In this document: positions 11,709-19,502 of the stretch, piece after piece
Layout: every line of letters begins with the position of its first letter
How positions within the stretch are numbered: the first letter of the stretch is position 1
Assembly (NCBI RefSeq): GCF_019669905.1
Contig: NZ_AP019777.1
Location: 372,001-436,000 of the forward strand
Direction of reading: 5' to 3'
Length of the DNA: 64,000 bases
Source of the DNA: Methylomonas koyamae
GTDB lineage: Bacteria > Pseudomonadota > Gammaproteobacteria > Methylococcales > Methylomonadaceae
Program-made: the position numbers and the translations under genes
Notes under the pieces: generated by a model
What the model was told of the DNA's origin: nothing
Databases searched by the model: none
What the model saw: the letters and a program-made list of their open reading frames with translations, nothing else

Positions 11709-11817
11709 GATACCGCTCCCGGTTGAATTTATTGTTATAGTTTTGATTCGCTACCATGTTAGCGGCAAAACCGGGCCGCGCAAACCTTTTTTTCATTCCT
11801 GATTTCGGGTGATCCTT

Positions 11818-12420
11818 ATGCATAGAAAACCAGCCCAAACCTCGGTAGAAATTAGCGGCCTGATCGCCGAACGCTGGAGCCCGCGCGCATTTGCCGCCGA
11901 CCGACCGGTCAGCCGGCGCGACTTGACCGCGTTAATGGAAGCGGCGCGTTGGGCGCCGTCGTGTTTTAACGACCAGCCCTGGCGCTTTATCGTTTGCGAC
12001 AAATTCAGCGACGGCGAAGCCTGGCAAATCGCGCTGTCCGCCGTTGCCGAAAAAAACCGGTTATGGGCGCACAATGCGCCGGTGTTGTTGCTGGCGGTAG
12101 CGATGAATAACTTCAACCACAACGGCAAGCCGAACCGTTGGGCGCCTTACGATACCGGCGCCGCCGCCCTGAGCATCTGTATCCAGGCCACCGCCTTGGG
12201 ATTGGCGGCCCACCAAATGGGCGGTTTCGATGCCGATCTGGCCCGGCAAAGTTTCGGCCTGCCGGAAGACTGTACGCCGATGGCGATGATCGCGGTCGGC
12301 TATCCGGCGGATGCCTCGGTATTGCCCGAGGATTTTCAGGCCGGCGAGCGCGGCGAACGCAGCCGGGCGGCTTTGGAGCAGCGCTTCTATTGCGGACACT
12401 GGGGCAAAGCCTTCGATTAA
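11818..12420 (+). CDS. Nitroreductase-family flavoprotein
   Basis: A 200-residue FMN-dependent oxidoreductase of the nitroreductase superfamily, likely cytoplasmic and NAD(P)H-using. Family marks are RWSPRAF near the N-terminus (FMN phosphate contacts), EAARWAPSCFNDQPWRF, the DTGAAALSICIQATALGLA helix and the late MIAVGYPAD strand. The ATG at 11818 has GGGTGA five bases upstream, acceptable as a ribosome binding site; a GTG three codons earlier is the alternative. The substrate cannot be told: relatives reduce nitro compounds, quinones or flavins. It stands alone before the diguanylate cyclase, 34 bases downstream. Confidence 0.88.
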   Translation: MHRKPAQTSVEISGLIAERWSPRAFAADRPVSRRDLTALMEAARWAPSCFNDQPWRFIVCDKFSDGEAWQIALSAVAEKNRLWAHNAPVLLLAVAMNNFNHNGKPNRWAPYDTGAAALSICIQATALGLAAHQMGGFDADLARQSFGLPEDCTPMAMIAVGYPADASVLPEDFQAGERGERSRAALEQRFYCGHWGKAFD

Positions 12421-12454
12421 TCCGTATTCTTAATATCCAATCCGGCGGTTCGGC

Positions 12455-13828
12455 ATGTTGGCGAAATCTGCAAAAACATCGTATGCGCGCAGCCTGATCG
12501 AGGCCAGCCTCGACCCGTTGGTCACGATCAGCGCCGACGGCAAGATCATGGACGTCAACAGCGCCACCGAAAAAGTCACCGGCGTGCCGCGTAAGGAACT
12601 GATCGGCAGCGATTTTTCCAACTATTTCACCGATCCGCAAAAAGCCCAGGACGGCTACCGCCTGGCTTTCTCGCAAGGCAAGGTCACCGATTATCCGCTG
12701 GCGATCTGCCACGCCTCCGGCAAGATCACCGAAGTTCTATACAACGCCACGGTCTACCGCGACGAAGACGGCAATATCGCCGGCATTTTCGCGGCGGCCC
12801 GCGATGTCACGGCCTTGAAAAAAGCCCAGCGCGAACTGGAAGCGGCGATCTTGCATATGCAATTGATCCGGGAAATGACCGATCTGCTGCAAAGCTGCCA
12901 GAAAATGGACGAAGCCTATCCGATCATGAAAGCGGCCTTCATGCGCTTGTTTCCGGAGTCCGACGGCGGCCTGTATATGCTGGACGCGGCCGGCAATTCG
13001 TTGGTACTGGCAGACTCCTGGGGCGATATCCGACTGGAGGCCGTGTTCAACCCCGACGAGTGCTGGGGCATGCGCCGCGGCCGCATCCATCTTGCCGGCT
13101 GCTGCAATTCGATCAATCCGGTCTGCGACCATGTCTGCGCCGATGCCGGCCCCTACCTGTGCATCCCGTTGTTGGCCCACGCCCGCGGCTTGGGATTGAT
13201 CTATATCGAACCCCGTTTCGCCGACCCGAACGCCGACGGCATCGAGCGGATGCTGTCGATCGCCGAGGCGGCGGCGGACAGTGCCCGCTTGGCGCTGGCC
13301 AACCTGACGTTGCGGGAAGAACTGCACGAATTATCGATCCGCGACCCGTTAACCGGTTTGTTCAACCGCCGCTTCCTGGAAGAGGTGCTGGACCGGGAGC
13401 TGCTGCGGATGCGGCGGAGCGAGCAAATGCTGGCCGTGGCGATGATCGATATCGACCATTTCAAGATATTCAACGATAACTACGGCCATGACGCCGGCGA
13501 CGAGGTGTTGAAGAAAACCGGCCATTTGCTGAACGGTTTTCGCGAGGGCAGCGACATCGTCTGCCGCTACGGCGGCGAGGAGTTCGTCGTCGTAACCACC
13601 GAAGTCGATCCGCAGAAAATTTTACGCCGTCTGGAAAATTTGCGGCTGGAAGTGGAGCATCTCAGTGTCAAGTTCGGTAACCAACAATTACCCAACTTGA
13701 GCGTGTCGATCGGCGTGGCGATTTTTCCGGCTCACGGCAGCAACCGGGTGGAGTTGCTGAACCGGGCCGACCAGGCGCTGTACGTCGCCAAGGAAGCCGG
13801 CCGCAACCGGCTGGTCGTGGCCGGTTAG
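12455..13828 (+). CDS. PAS-GAF-GGDEF diguanylate cyclase
   Basis: A 457-residue soluble protein predicted to make cyclic di-GMP. A PAS domain fills about residues 10-125, a GAF domain about 135-285 and a GGDEF domain about 290-457 with the active loop RYGGEEF at 373-377. At the inhibitory site, five residues before the loop, the sequence reads EGSD in place of RxxD, so product inhibition through that site may be absent. The GAF domain is rich in cysteine (C216, C217, C224, C228, C236), which could hold a metal or cofactor or simply be a family trait. There are no membrane segments. The gene is monocistronic by position and convergent with the next gene, only 5 bases between them. Confidence 0.92.
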   Translation: MLAKSAKTSYARSLIEASLDPLVTISADGKIMDVNSATEKVTGVPRKELIGSDFSNYFTDPQKAQDGYRLAFSQGKVTDYPLAICHASGKITEVLYNATVYRDEDGNIAGIFAAARDVTALKKAQRELEAAILHMQLIREMTDLLQSCQKMDEAYPIMKAAFMRLFPESDGGLYMLDAAGNSLVLADSWGDIRLEAVFNPDECWGMRRGRIHLAGCCNSINPVCDHVCADAGPYLCIPLLAHARGLGLIYIEPRFADPNADGIERMLSIAEAAADSARLALANLTLREELHELSIRDPLTGLFNRRFLEEVLDRELLRMRRSEQMLAVAMIDIDHFKIFNDNYGHDAGDEVLKKTGHLLNGFREGSDIVCRYGGEEFVVVTTEVDPQKILRRLENLRLEVEHLSVKFGNQQLPNLSVSIGVAIFPAHGSNRVELLNRADQALYVAKEAGRNRLVVAG

Positions 13829-13833
13829 ACGAT

Positions 13834-14895
13834 TTAAGGCTTCGGCCGGTAGGCGAAGGGTTTGGCCAGCGGCTCGCCGACGAAAATGCCCTGTCCCGGC
13901 TGCTGCACGCTTTTCCAATATGCTTCGATCAAGCTGCTGCCGCGCAGGTAAAAATACAGCACCACGCCGGGGTTCGGAAACTTGGCCGGAAAGTTACACG
14001 GTTCGACCACCGCGCCGTAGCTGGCGGTGGCTCCGGCGCGCAGCCATTCGGTGATGCTCATTTGGCCGCCGCCGGACAGCACGCCGCCGGTCGAGGTCAA
14101 ATGGTCGGCGATCGCCCCCGGCAGATAACGGTTTTCGTCCAAATGCGGCACGTGGGTCAGGCCGGTGAAATAAAACATCACGTCCTGGCGGCCGCTGATG
14201 TAATCCTGTTCCAGATAATGCACCGGCCAGAAATTCTGCAGCGCCTCGGCCACTTTGGGAAAGGTTTGGGCACGCGAGCTGCGCGCCTTGTCCGAGGTTT
14301 TCAGCAAATAAGCCGCGCCTTGCGGATGCGAATAATCGGCAGCGACGCCGGTATCGATCAATCTCTTGGCGTCTTCGAAGGTTTTGCCGGCCACGGCCAT
14401 GGTCGGCCGCCAGGCGTGGGTCTTAAACGGTTTGTCGGTTTCCGAGGTGAAATAAGGGCTGTTGCGCGTGGTTTGGCAGCCTTTGGCGCAGAAGGCCGGA
14501 TCGTAACCGGCCGCGAACGCGGTCGTGATCGACATGCAATCCACCCGGAACGGCAGCAGCCAGGTCAACGCAAACGCCTGGACGTGGGCCGGAGTTTGTT
14601 GGTCGACTTGCCGCTTCAATGCCTCGAAGGTGCGTTGCGACATCACCGCCTGCCGCGGCGGAAACTGCAGATGGATAATCTGCTCGGCCGGAATTTGCCG
14701 CTGCTGGCGGTAATATTCGCCGATTTGGCGGCTCAGCGGGTCGGCGTCGTTGACGATCACCGCCAAATCCCGCCCCGTCAGCGCCGGTGCCGGCCGGTAC
14801 AGCGGCGAAATCGCTTCGGCCTGCACGTTGGCGCCATGCCAGCAGGCCAGAGCCAGTACCAGTGGTAGCAATCGAATCAGTTTGGCGTAACACAC
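13834..14895 (-). CDS. TIGR03790-family exported protein
   Basis: A 353-residue protein that starts with a signal peptide (MCYAKLIRLLPLVLALACWH) and then matches the uncharacterised TIGR03790 family: RDLAVIVNDADPLS, the IGEYYRQQRQIP block, and later SGGGQMSITEWLRAGATASY and GAVVEPC. It probably acts in the periplasm or is exported; no biochemical role is known to me. I took the GTG at 14895 as start because GGAGGAG lies six bases upstream; an in-frame TTG at 14910 would place that site inside the coding region. The protein is transcribed divergently from fumarase. Confidence 0.8.
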   Translation of the reverse strand: MCYAKLIRLLPLVLALACWHGANVQAEAISPLYRPAPALTGRDLAVIVNDADPLSRQIGEYYRQQRQIPAEQIIHLQFPPRQAVMSQRTFEALKRQVDQQTPAHVQAFALTWLLPFRVDCMSITTAFAAGYDPAFCAKGCQTTRNSPYFTSETDKPFKTHAWRPTMAVAGKTFEDAKRLIDTGVAADYSHPQGAAYLLKTSDKARSSRAQTFPKVAEALQNFWPVHYLEQDYISGRQDVMFYFTGLTHVPHLDENRYLPGAIADHLTSTGGVLSGGGQMSITEWLRAGATASYGAVVEPCNFPAKFPNPGVVLYFYLRGSSLIEAYWKSVQQPGQGIFVGEPLAKPFAYRPKP

Positions 14896-15210
14896 GCGAG
14901 TCTCCTCCAAGATGGGCCGGCTCGGCTTGAGAGGATCGCGGCCGGCGAAACGCCGAGCATAGCCGACGCCGGTTCGATTTCAAACCTAGCCGCTGCCGAT
15001 AAGCGATCCGGTCGCCAAATAATATGCCCGGCGCCGATCCGGTTCGGCCAGCGGCAGGCCGCGATTTTTGCCGACCGGCGCCGCGGCGGTTTCAAGTACA
15101 ATCCGGGCTACATTGCCGCGGCCGCTTCCGCCGCATCGTTTGCAATCGGGAACGATCTCCGCCTGACGCCAAAGGCGCAACGGCGATTGCCCGCCAAGCC
15201 GAGAGCCATT
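14896..15210. other. Gene-free interval between divergent genes
   Basis: This 315-base interval separates the divergent starts of the TIGR03790-family gene and fumarase. It must hold promoters for both. A TACAAT hexamer near 15097 could be a -10 element for fumarase, but no good -35 sits at the right distance. I see no convincing small gene, hairpin terminator or repeat in it. Confidence 0.5.
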
Positions 15211-16731
15211 ATGACCACGATCCGCCAAGACGATTTCATCCAAAGCATCGCCGATGCCTTGCAGTTCATTTCCTATTACCACCCCAAAGATTTTATCGAC
15301 GCCTTATATGCCGCCTACCAAAAGGAACAAGGTCCGGCGGCGAAGGATGCGATGGCGCAGATTTTGATTAATTCCCGGATGTGCGCCGAAGGCCGCCGGC
15401 CGATTTGCCAGGATACCGGCATTGTCACGGTGTTTTTGAAGATCGGCATGGATGTGCGCTGGGACGCGAAATTGAGCGTGACCGAGATGGTCAACGCCGG
15501 CGTGCGCCAAGCCTACCTGCATCCGGACAACGTATTGCGCGCGTCGATTCTGGCCGATCCGGCCGGCAAGCGCATCAACACTAAAGACAACACGCCGGCG
15601 GTGGTGCATATGGAATTGGTGCCGGGCGATAAGGTAGACGTGGAAGTCGCGGCCAAGGGCGGCGGTTCGGAAGCCAAATCCAAATTCGTCATGTTGAATC
15701 CGGCCGACAACATCGTCGATTGGGTATTGAAGACCGTGCCGACCATGGGCGCCGGCTGGTGCCCGCCCGGCATTCTCGGCATCGGCATCGGCGGCACCGC
15801 CGAAAAAGCCATGATTTTGGCCAAGCAGGCCTGCATGGGCTCTATCGACATTCAAGATTTGCTTGCTCGCGGCCCGAGCAACGCGCTGGAAGAATTGCGG
15901 TTGGAACTGTACGACAAAGTCAACGCGCTGGGCATAGGCGCGCAAGGCTTGGGCGGTTTGACCACGGTGCTGGACGTCAAAATCCTGGACTACCCGACCC
16001 ACGCCGCCAACAAGCCGGTGGCGATGATCCCCAACTGCGCAGCCACCCGCCACGCGCATTTCGTGCTGGACGGTTCCGGTCCGGCGCTGCTAACGCCGCC
16101 CAAATTATCCGACTGGCCGGAAATCACCCAATCCGCCAGCAGCGCCCGCCGGGTCAATATCGATGGTCTGACCAAGCAAGACGTTGCCGACTGGAAACCC
16201 GGCGAAACCCTGCTGCTCAGCGGCACTTTATTGACCGGCCGCGACGCCGCCCATAAGCGCATCGTCGATTTATTGAACAAGGGCGAACCGTTACCGGACG
16301 GCGTCGATTTAAAAGACAAGTTTATCTACTACGTCGGCCCGGTCGATCCGGTGCGCGACGAAGTGGTCGGCCCGGCCGGCCCCACGACGGCGACGCGGAT
16401 GGACAGTTTTACCGACACCGTGCTGGAACAGACCGGCTTGCTGGGCATGATCGGTAAATCCGAACGCGGCCCGCAAGCGATAGAAGCCATCGCCAAGCAT
16501 AAAGCGGTGTATTTGATCGCGGTCGGCGGCGCGGCCTATCTGGTGTCCAAAGCCATCAAACAGGCGCGGGTCGTGGCTTTCCCGGAACTGGGCATGGAAG
16601 CGATTCACGAATTCGTGGTCGAAGACATGCCGGTCACCGTGGCGGTCGATAGCCGCGGCGAGTCTATTCATAACAGCGCGCCTAAGCTGTGGCAGGCCAA
16701 AATCGGCAAAATCAAGCTGGTGGCGGAGTAG
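15211..16731 (+). CDS. Fumarate hydratase, class I
   Basis: A 506-residue iron-sulfur fumarase of the FumA/FumB type that interconverts fumarate and malate in the TCA cycle. The alpha and beta parts are fused in one chain. Candidate [4Fe-4S] ligands are the Cys in RPICQDTG, one in LAKQACMG and one in MIPNCAATRHAHF. The beta part shows LLTGRDAAHKR and the TTATRMDSF block typical of the family. The ATG at 15211 (MTTIRQDDFIQSIADALQF) is preferred over an in-frame ATG eight codons upstream because family members begin here. It is a single gene with its own promoter region. The cluster makes the enzyme oxygen-sensitive in well-studied relatives. Confidence 0.95.
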   Translation: MTTIRQDDFIQSIADALQFISYYHPKDFIDALYAAYQKEQGPAAKDAMAQILINSRMCAEGRRPICQDTGIVTVFLKIGMDVRWDAKLSVTEMVNAGVRQAYLHPDNVLRASILADPAGKRINTKDNTPAVVHMELVPGDKVDVEVAAKGGGSEAKSKFVMLNPADNIVDWVLKTVPTMGAGWCPPGILGIGIGGTAEKAMILAKQACMGSIDIQDLLARGPSNALEELRLELYDKVNALGIGAQGLGGLTTVLDVKILDYPTHAANKPVAMIPNCAATRHAHFVLDGSGPALLTPPKLSDWPEITQSASSARRVNIDGLTKQDVADWKPGETLLLSGTLLTGRDAAHKRIVDLLNKGEPLPDGVDLKDKFIYYVGPVDPVRDEVVGPAGPTTATRMDSFTDTVLEQTGLLGMIGKSERGPQAIEAIAKHKAVYLIAVGGAAYLVSKAIKQARVVAFPELGMEAIHEFVVEDMPVTVAVDSRGESIHNSAPKLWQAKIGKIKLVAE

Positions 16732-16843
16732 GGATGGCGCGCAAGCGCTGGTTTTAAGCTGCCGCGCCGGCGCTGGCGCCTGCGCTTTGGCCGAGACGGC
16801 GCAATCGTAAAAATGCGGTAAATGCCCTATTTTTTCGAGCGCC

Positions 16844-16905
16844 GGTGGGGATTTCGGATTTTGAAACGTCTTAACTGACGAGGCCCTGCATGCAAGGGGC
16901 CCGCC
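16844..16905 (+). other. Leader-like element, copy A
   Basis: This stretch ahead of the efflux operon resembles 61937-62010. Both contain an identical 13-base block TGAAACGTCTTAA (here 16862-16874), preceded by a GTGGGG/ATTxGG stretch and followed by an AGG-CCC segment. In both the block ends about 61-64 bases before a start codon. In this copy GCCC and GGGGC can pair around TGCATGCAA. It could be a 5' untranslated regulatory RNA or a small dispersed repeat; I do not recognise a known riboswitch class. Confidence 0.35.
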
Positions 16906-16935
16906 ATACCGTTTTCCACCGCCATTAACCGACGC

Positions 16936-18339
16936 ATGCCATTACTCCGAAAACCGGCCTCGAATTTAAAGCTCTGCGCTTGGCTGGTAGCGGCGGCGTG
17001 CGCTTGCCAGCCATTGCCGCCGCGCGATCCGCAGGATTTAGCGTTTGCCGCGCCGCAGCAGTGGTCGGACCGGCCGGCCGCAGCGGAGCAGGCGGTAGCG
17101 GCTTGGCTGGATAGCTTCGCCGACCCGCAGTTGAGCGCGTTAGTGGCAGCCGGCCTGACCGGAAATTTCGATTTGCAGGCCGCCGCGGCCCGCATCGATG
17201 CCGCCCGCGAACAAGCGGTGGTGGCCGGCGCCGGGCGTTGGCCGCAAGCCTATTTCAATCCCGGTTACCAGCGCAGCCGCGATTTCGGCGTCGAATCCGG
17301 CCAGTTTTCGGCATTGTTCAATCTGAGTTGGGAACTGGACGTCTGGGGTCGGATCAAGGCCGGACAGCAGGCCGCCGTCAGTAACGCCGCAGCGGTTGCC
17401 GACGATTATCTGGCCGCCCGCTTATCGTTGGCGGCGCGGATCGCCCAAACCTATTTCGCGTTGAGCGAAGCCCGGTTACAAGCCAGCGTTGCGGCGCAAT
17501 CGGTGCACGACCGCGGCGTGATCGCCAATTTGGTACGCGGCCGCTTCAACAAGGGCCTGACCCGCGGTCTGGATTTGCGCTTGGTGTTGACCGACTTGGC
17601 GAATGCCGAAGCGCAATTGGCGCAAGCCGACAACGAAGTGCAATTGTTGGCGCGGCAACTGCAAACCTTGCTCGGCCGTTACCCGGACGGGCGCATAGTC
17701 CAAACCGAAGCGAGCCGCGAATCCGGCTCGGCGCCGAAAAGCTTGCCGGAGCCGCCGCCGGGCCTGGCCGCCGGTCTGCCGGCCGAGCTGCTGCAACGCC
17801 GCCCGGACATCGCTGCCGCCTTCAAACGCTTGCAGGCCGCAGATTCGGGTTTGGAAAGCGCCGAGAAAGCCTTGCTGCCGCGCGTGACGTTGACAGCCGC
17901 CGGCGGCACCGCAAGCCCGGCCTTGGCCGAAATTGTCGATCCGCGCGCCGCGGCCTGGAATCTGGCCGCCGGCCTGGCCCAGCCTTTGTTCACCGGCGAC
18001 CGCTTGCAAGCCGAGATTCGGCTGAACCAGGCCAGAGTCCGCGACGCCTACCAGCAATACCAAAGCGTGGTGTTGGCCGCGTTCCGCGAAGTCGAACAAG
18101 CCTTGGCCGCCGAAGTTCGCTTGCGCGAACAGGAACAGGCGCTACGCGAGGCCGTCGAGCAAACCGAAGCCAGCCGCAAGCTGGCGGTGTATTCCTACCA
18201 GCAGGGCTTGATCGAAATCCTGACCTTGCTGGACAGCTACCGCAGCACCTTGAACGCGCAAAGCGCGCATCTGGCGGTGCAGCGCCAATTATTGGCCAAT
18301 CGCATCAACTTGTATTTAGCCTTGGGCGGCCCGGTGTGA
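16936..18339 (+). CDS. Outer-membrane efflux lipoprotein (NodT/OprM type)
   Basis: A 467-residue outer-membrane channel of the TolC superfamily, the exit duct of the RND pump encoded downstream. A lipobox-like end to the signal sequence (LVAAACAC) suggests lipid anchoring. The two internally repeated helical halves are visible: LAARIAQTYFALSEARLQA with GLTRGLDLR in the first, and LLPRVTLTAAGG, FTGDRLQAEIRLNQARVRDA and FREVEQALAAE in the second. ELLQRRPDIAAA is a hallmark of the family. It is first gene of a three-gene operon; its stop overlaps the start of the adaptor gene by four bases. Confidence 0.93.
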   Translation: MPLLRKPASNLKLCAWLVAAACACQPLPPRDPQDLAFAAPQQWSDRPAAAEQAVAAWLDSFADPQLSALVAAGLTGNFDLQAAAARIDAAREQAVVAGAGRWPQAYFNPGYQRSRDFGVESGQFSALFNLSWELDVWGRIKAGQQAAVSNAAAVADDYLAARLSLAARIAQTYFALSEARLQASVAAQSVHDRGVIANLVRGRFNKGLTRGLDLRLVLTDLANAEAQLAQADNEVQLLARQLQTLLGRYPDGRIVQTEASRESGSAPKSLPEPPPGLAAGLPAELLQRRPDIAAAFKRLQAADSGLESAEKALLPRVTLTAAGGTASPALAEIVDPRAAAWNLAAGLAQPLFTGDRLQAEIRLNQARVRDAYQQYQSVVLAAFREVEQALAAEVRLREQEQALREAVEQTEASRKLAVYSYQQGLIEILTLLDSYRSTLNAQSAHLAVQRQLLANRINLYLALGGPV

Positions 18340-19502
18340 ACGATAAATCCCGTTGGTTACAAATTCTTTTGCCGGCCGCCGTATTGAGCGCGGCCGTCGG
18401 CGCCGCTTGGGCGATGATCGCCTTGCGGCCCGGCAGTTTACCGGCGCCGGCCGAGCCGCCGGTGCCGCGGGTCGAGGTCGTCGCTGCCCGGCCGCAAACC
18501 TTGAAACTGAACGTGCGGTCGCAAGGCGTGGTCGCGCCGCGCGAAGCGATAGACTTGATCGCCCAAGTCTCTGGAAAAGTTGATCGGATCCACCCGGCGC
18601 TGGTGTCCGGCGGCTTTTTCAGGGCCGACGAGGTGTTGGCCAGCATCGATCGGCGCGACTACGACTACGCCATCGTTGCCACTCAGGCCAAGATCGCCGA
18701 AGCCAAGCGGGTGTTGATCAACGAACGCGCCCAGGCCGAGCAGGCGCTGAGCGAATGGCAGGCCTTGGGCCAGGGCGAAGCCAGCGATCTGGCCTTACGC
18801 AAGCCGCAACTGGCCGAAGCCGAGGCCAAATTGCAAGCCGCAGAAGCCGATCTGGCCAAGGCCAAGCTGGACCGTAGCCGCTGCGAAATCCGCGCGCCGT
18901 TTTCCGGGCGGGTGTTGAGCAAACAAATCGGCCGCGGCCAGTTTCTACCGGCCGGTGCCAGCATCGCCCGAATTTACGCCAACGACATCGCCGAAATCCG
19001 GCTGCCGGTCGGCATCAACGAATTGGCCTTTCTGGATTTGCCGTTAAGCGCATCCGGGCCGGCGGCGCATTGGCCGGCCGTTACGTTGAGCGCGGAAGTG
19101 GCCGGCAAGCCGCAAACCTGGCAGGGCCGCATCGTCCGCAGCGAAGCCGAACTGGATAGCAGCAGCGGCCAGTTGTTTCTGGTCGCTCAAGTCGAACAGC
19201 CCGATACTAGCCGCGACGGCGGCGCGCCGCTGCTGAGCGGCTTGTTCGTGCAAGCCGAGATCGAAGGCGTGGCCCGCGCAGGTCTGTATGCCTTGCCGCG
19301 CAACGCTTTGAACAATCTGCAGCAGGTCAAACTGGTCGATGCCGACCGGCGCTTGGTTTTCCGCGACGTGGAAGTCCTGCGCAGCGAACCGGACCGCGTC
19401 GTGGTCAAATCCGGCTTGCAAGCCGGCGAGCGCATCGTGGTCTCGGACCTGCCGCTGCCGGTGGCCGGCATGCAGGTCGAAGTCGCGCCGAGCCAACCAT
19501 GA
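18336..19502 (+). CDS. RND efflux periplasmic adaptor
   Basis: A 388-residue membrane-fusion protein that bridges the inner-membrane pump to the outer-membrane channel. An N-terminal membrane anchor (about residues 8-26) precedes the lipoyl-like halves around APREAIDLIAQVSGKVDRI and RCEIRAPFSGRVLSKQIG, separated by an alpha-helical hairpin rich in Ala, Glu and Gln (about 110-185). A beta-barrel domain follows. The start is GTG, overlapping the stop of the upstream channel gene by four bases; the stop in turn overlaps the pump's ATG by four. Such tight overlaps imply translational coupling. The substrate is not predictable. Confidence 0.93.
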   Translation: MNDKSRWLQILLPAAVLSAAVGAAWAMIALRPGSLPAPAEPPVPRVEVVAARPQTLKLNVRSQGVVAPREAIDLIAQVSGKVDRIHPALVSGGFFRADEVLASIDRRDYDYAIVATQAKIAEAKRVLINERAQAEQALSEWQALGQGEASDLALRKPQLAEAEAKLQAAEADLAKAKLDRSRCEIRAPFSGRVLSKQIGRGQFLPAGASIARIYANDIAEIRLPVGINELAFLDLPLSASGPAAHWPAVTLSAEVAGKPQTWQGRIVRSEAELDSSSGQLFLVAQVEQPDTSRDGGAPLLSGLFVQAEIEGVARAGLYALPRNALNNLQQVKLVDADRRLVFRDVEVLRSEPDRVVVKSGLQAGERIVVSDLPLPVAGMQVEVAPSQP

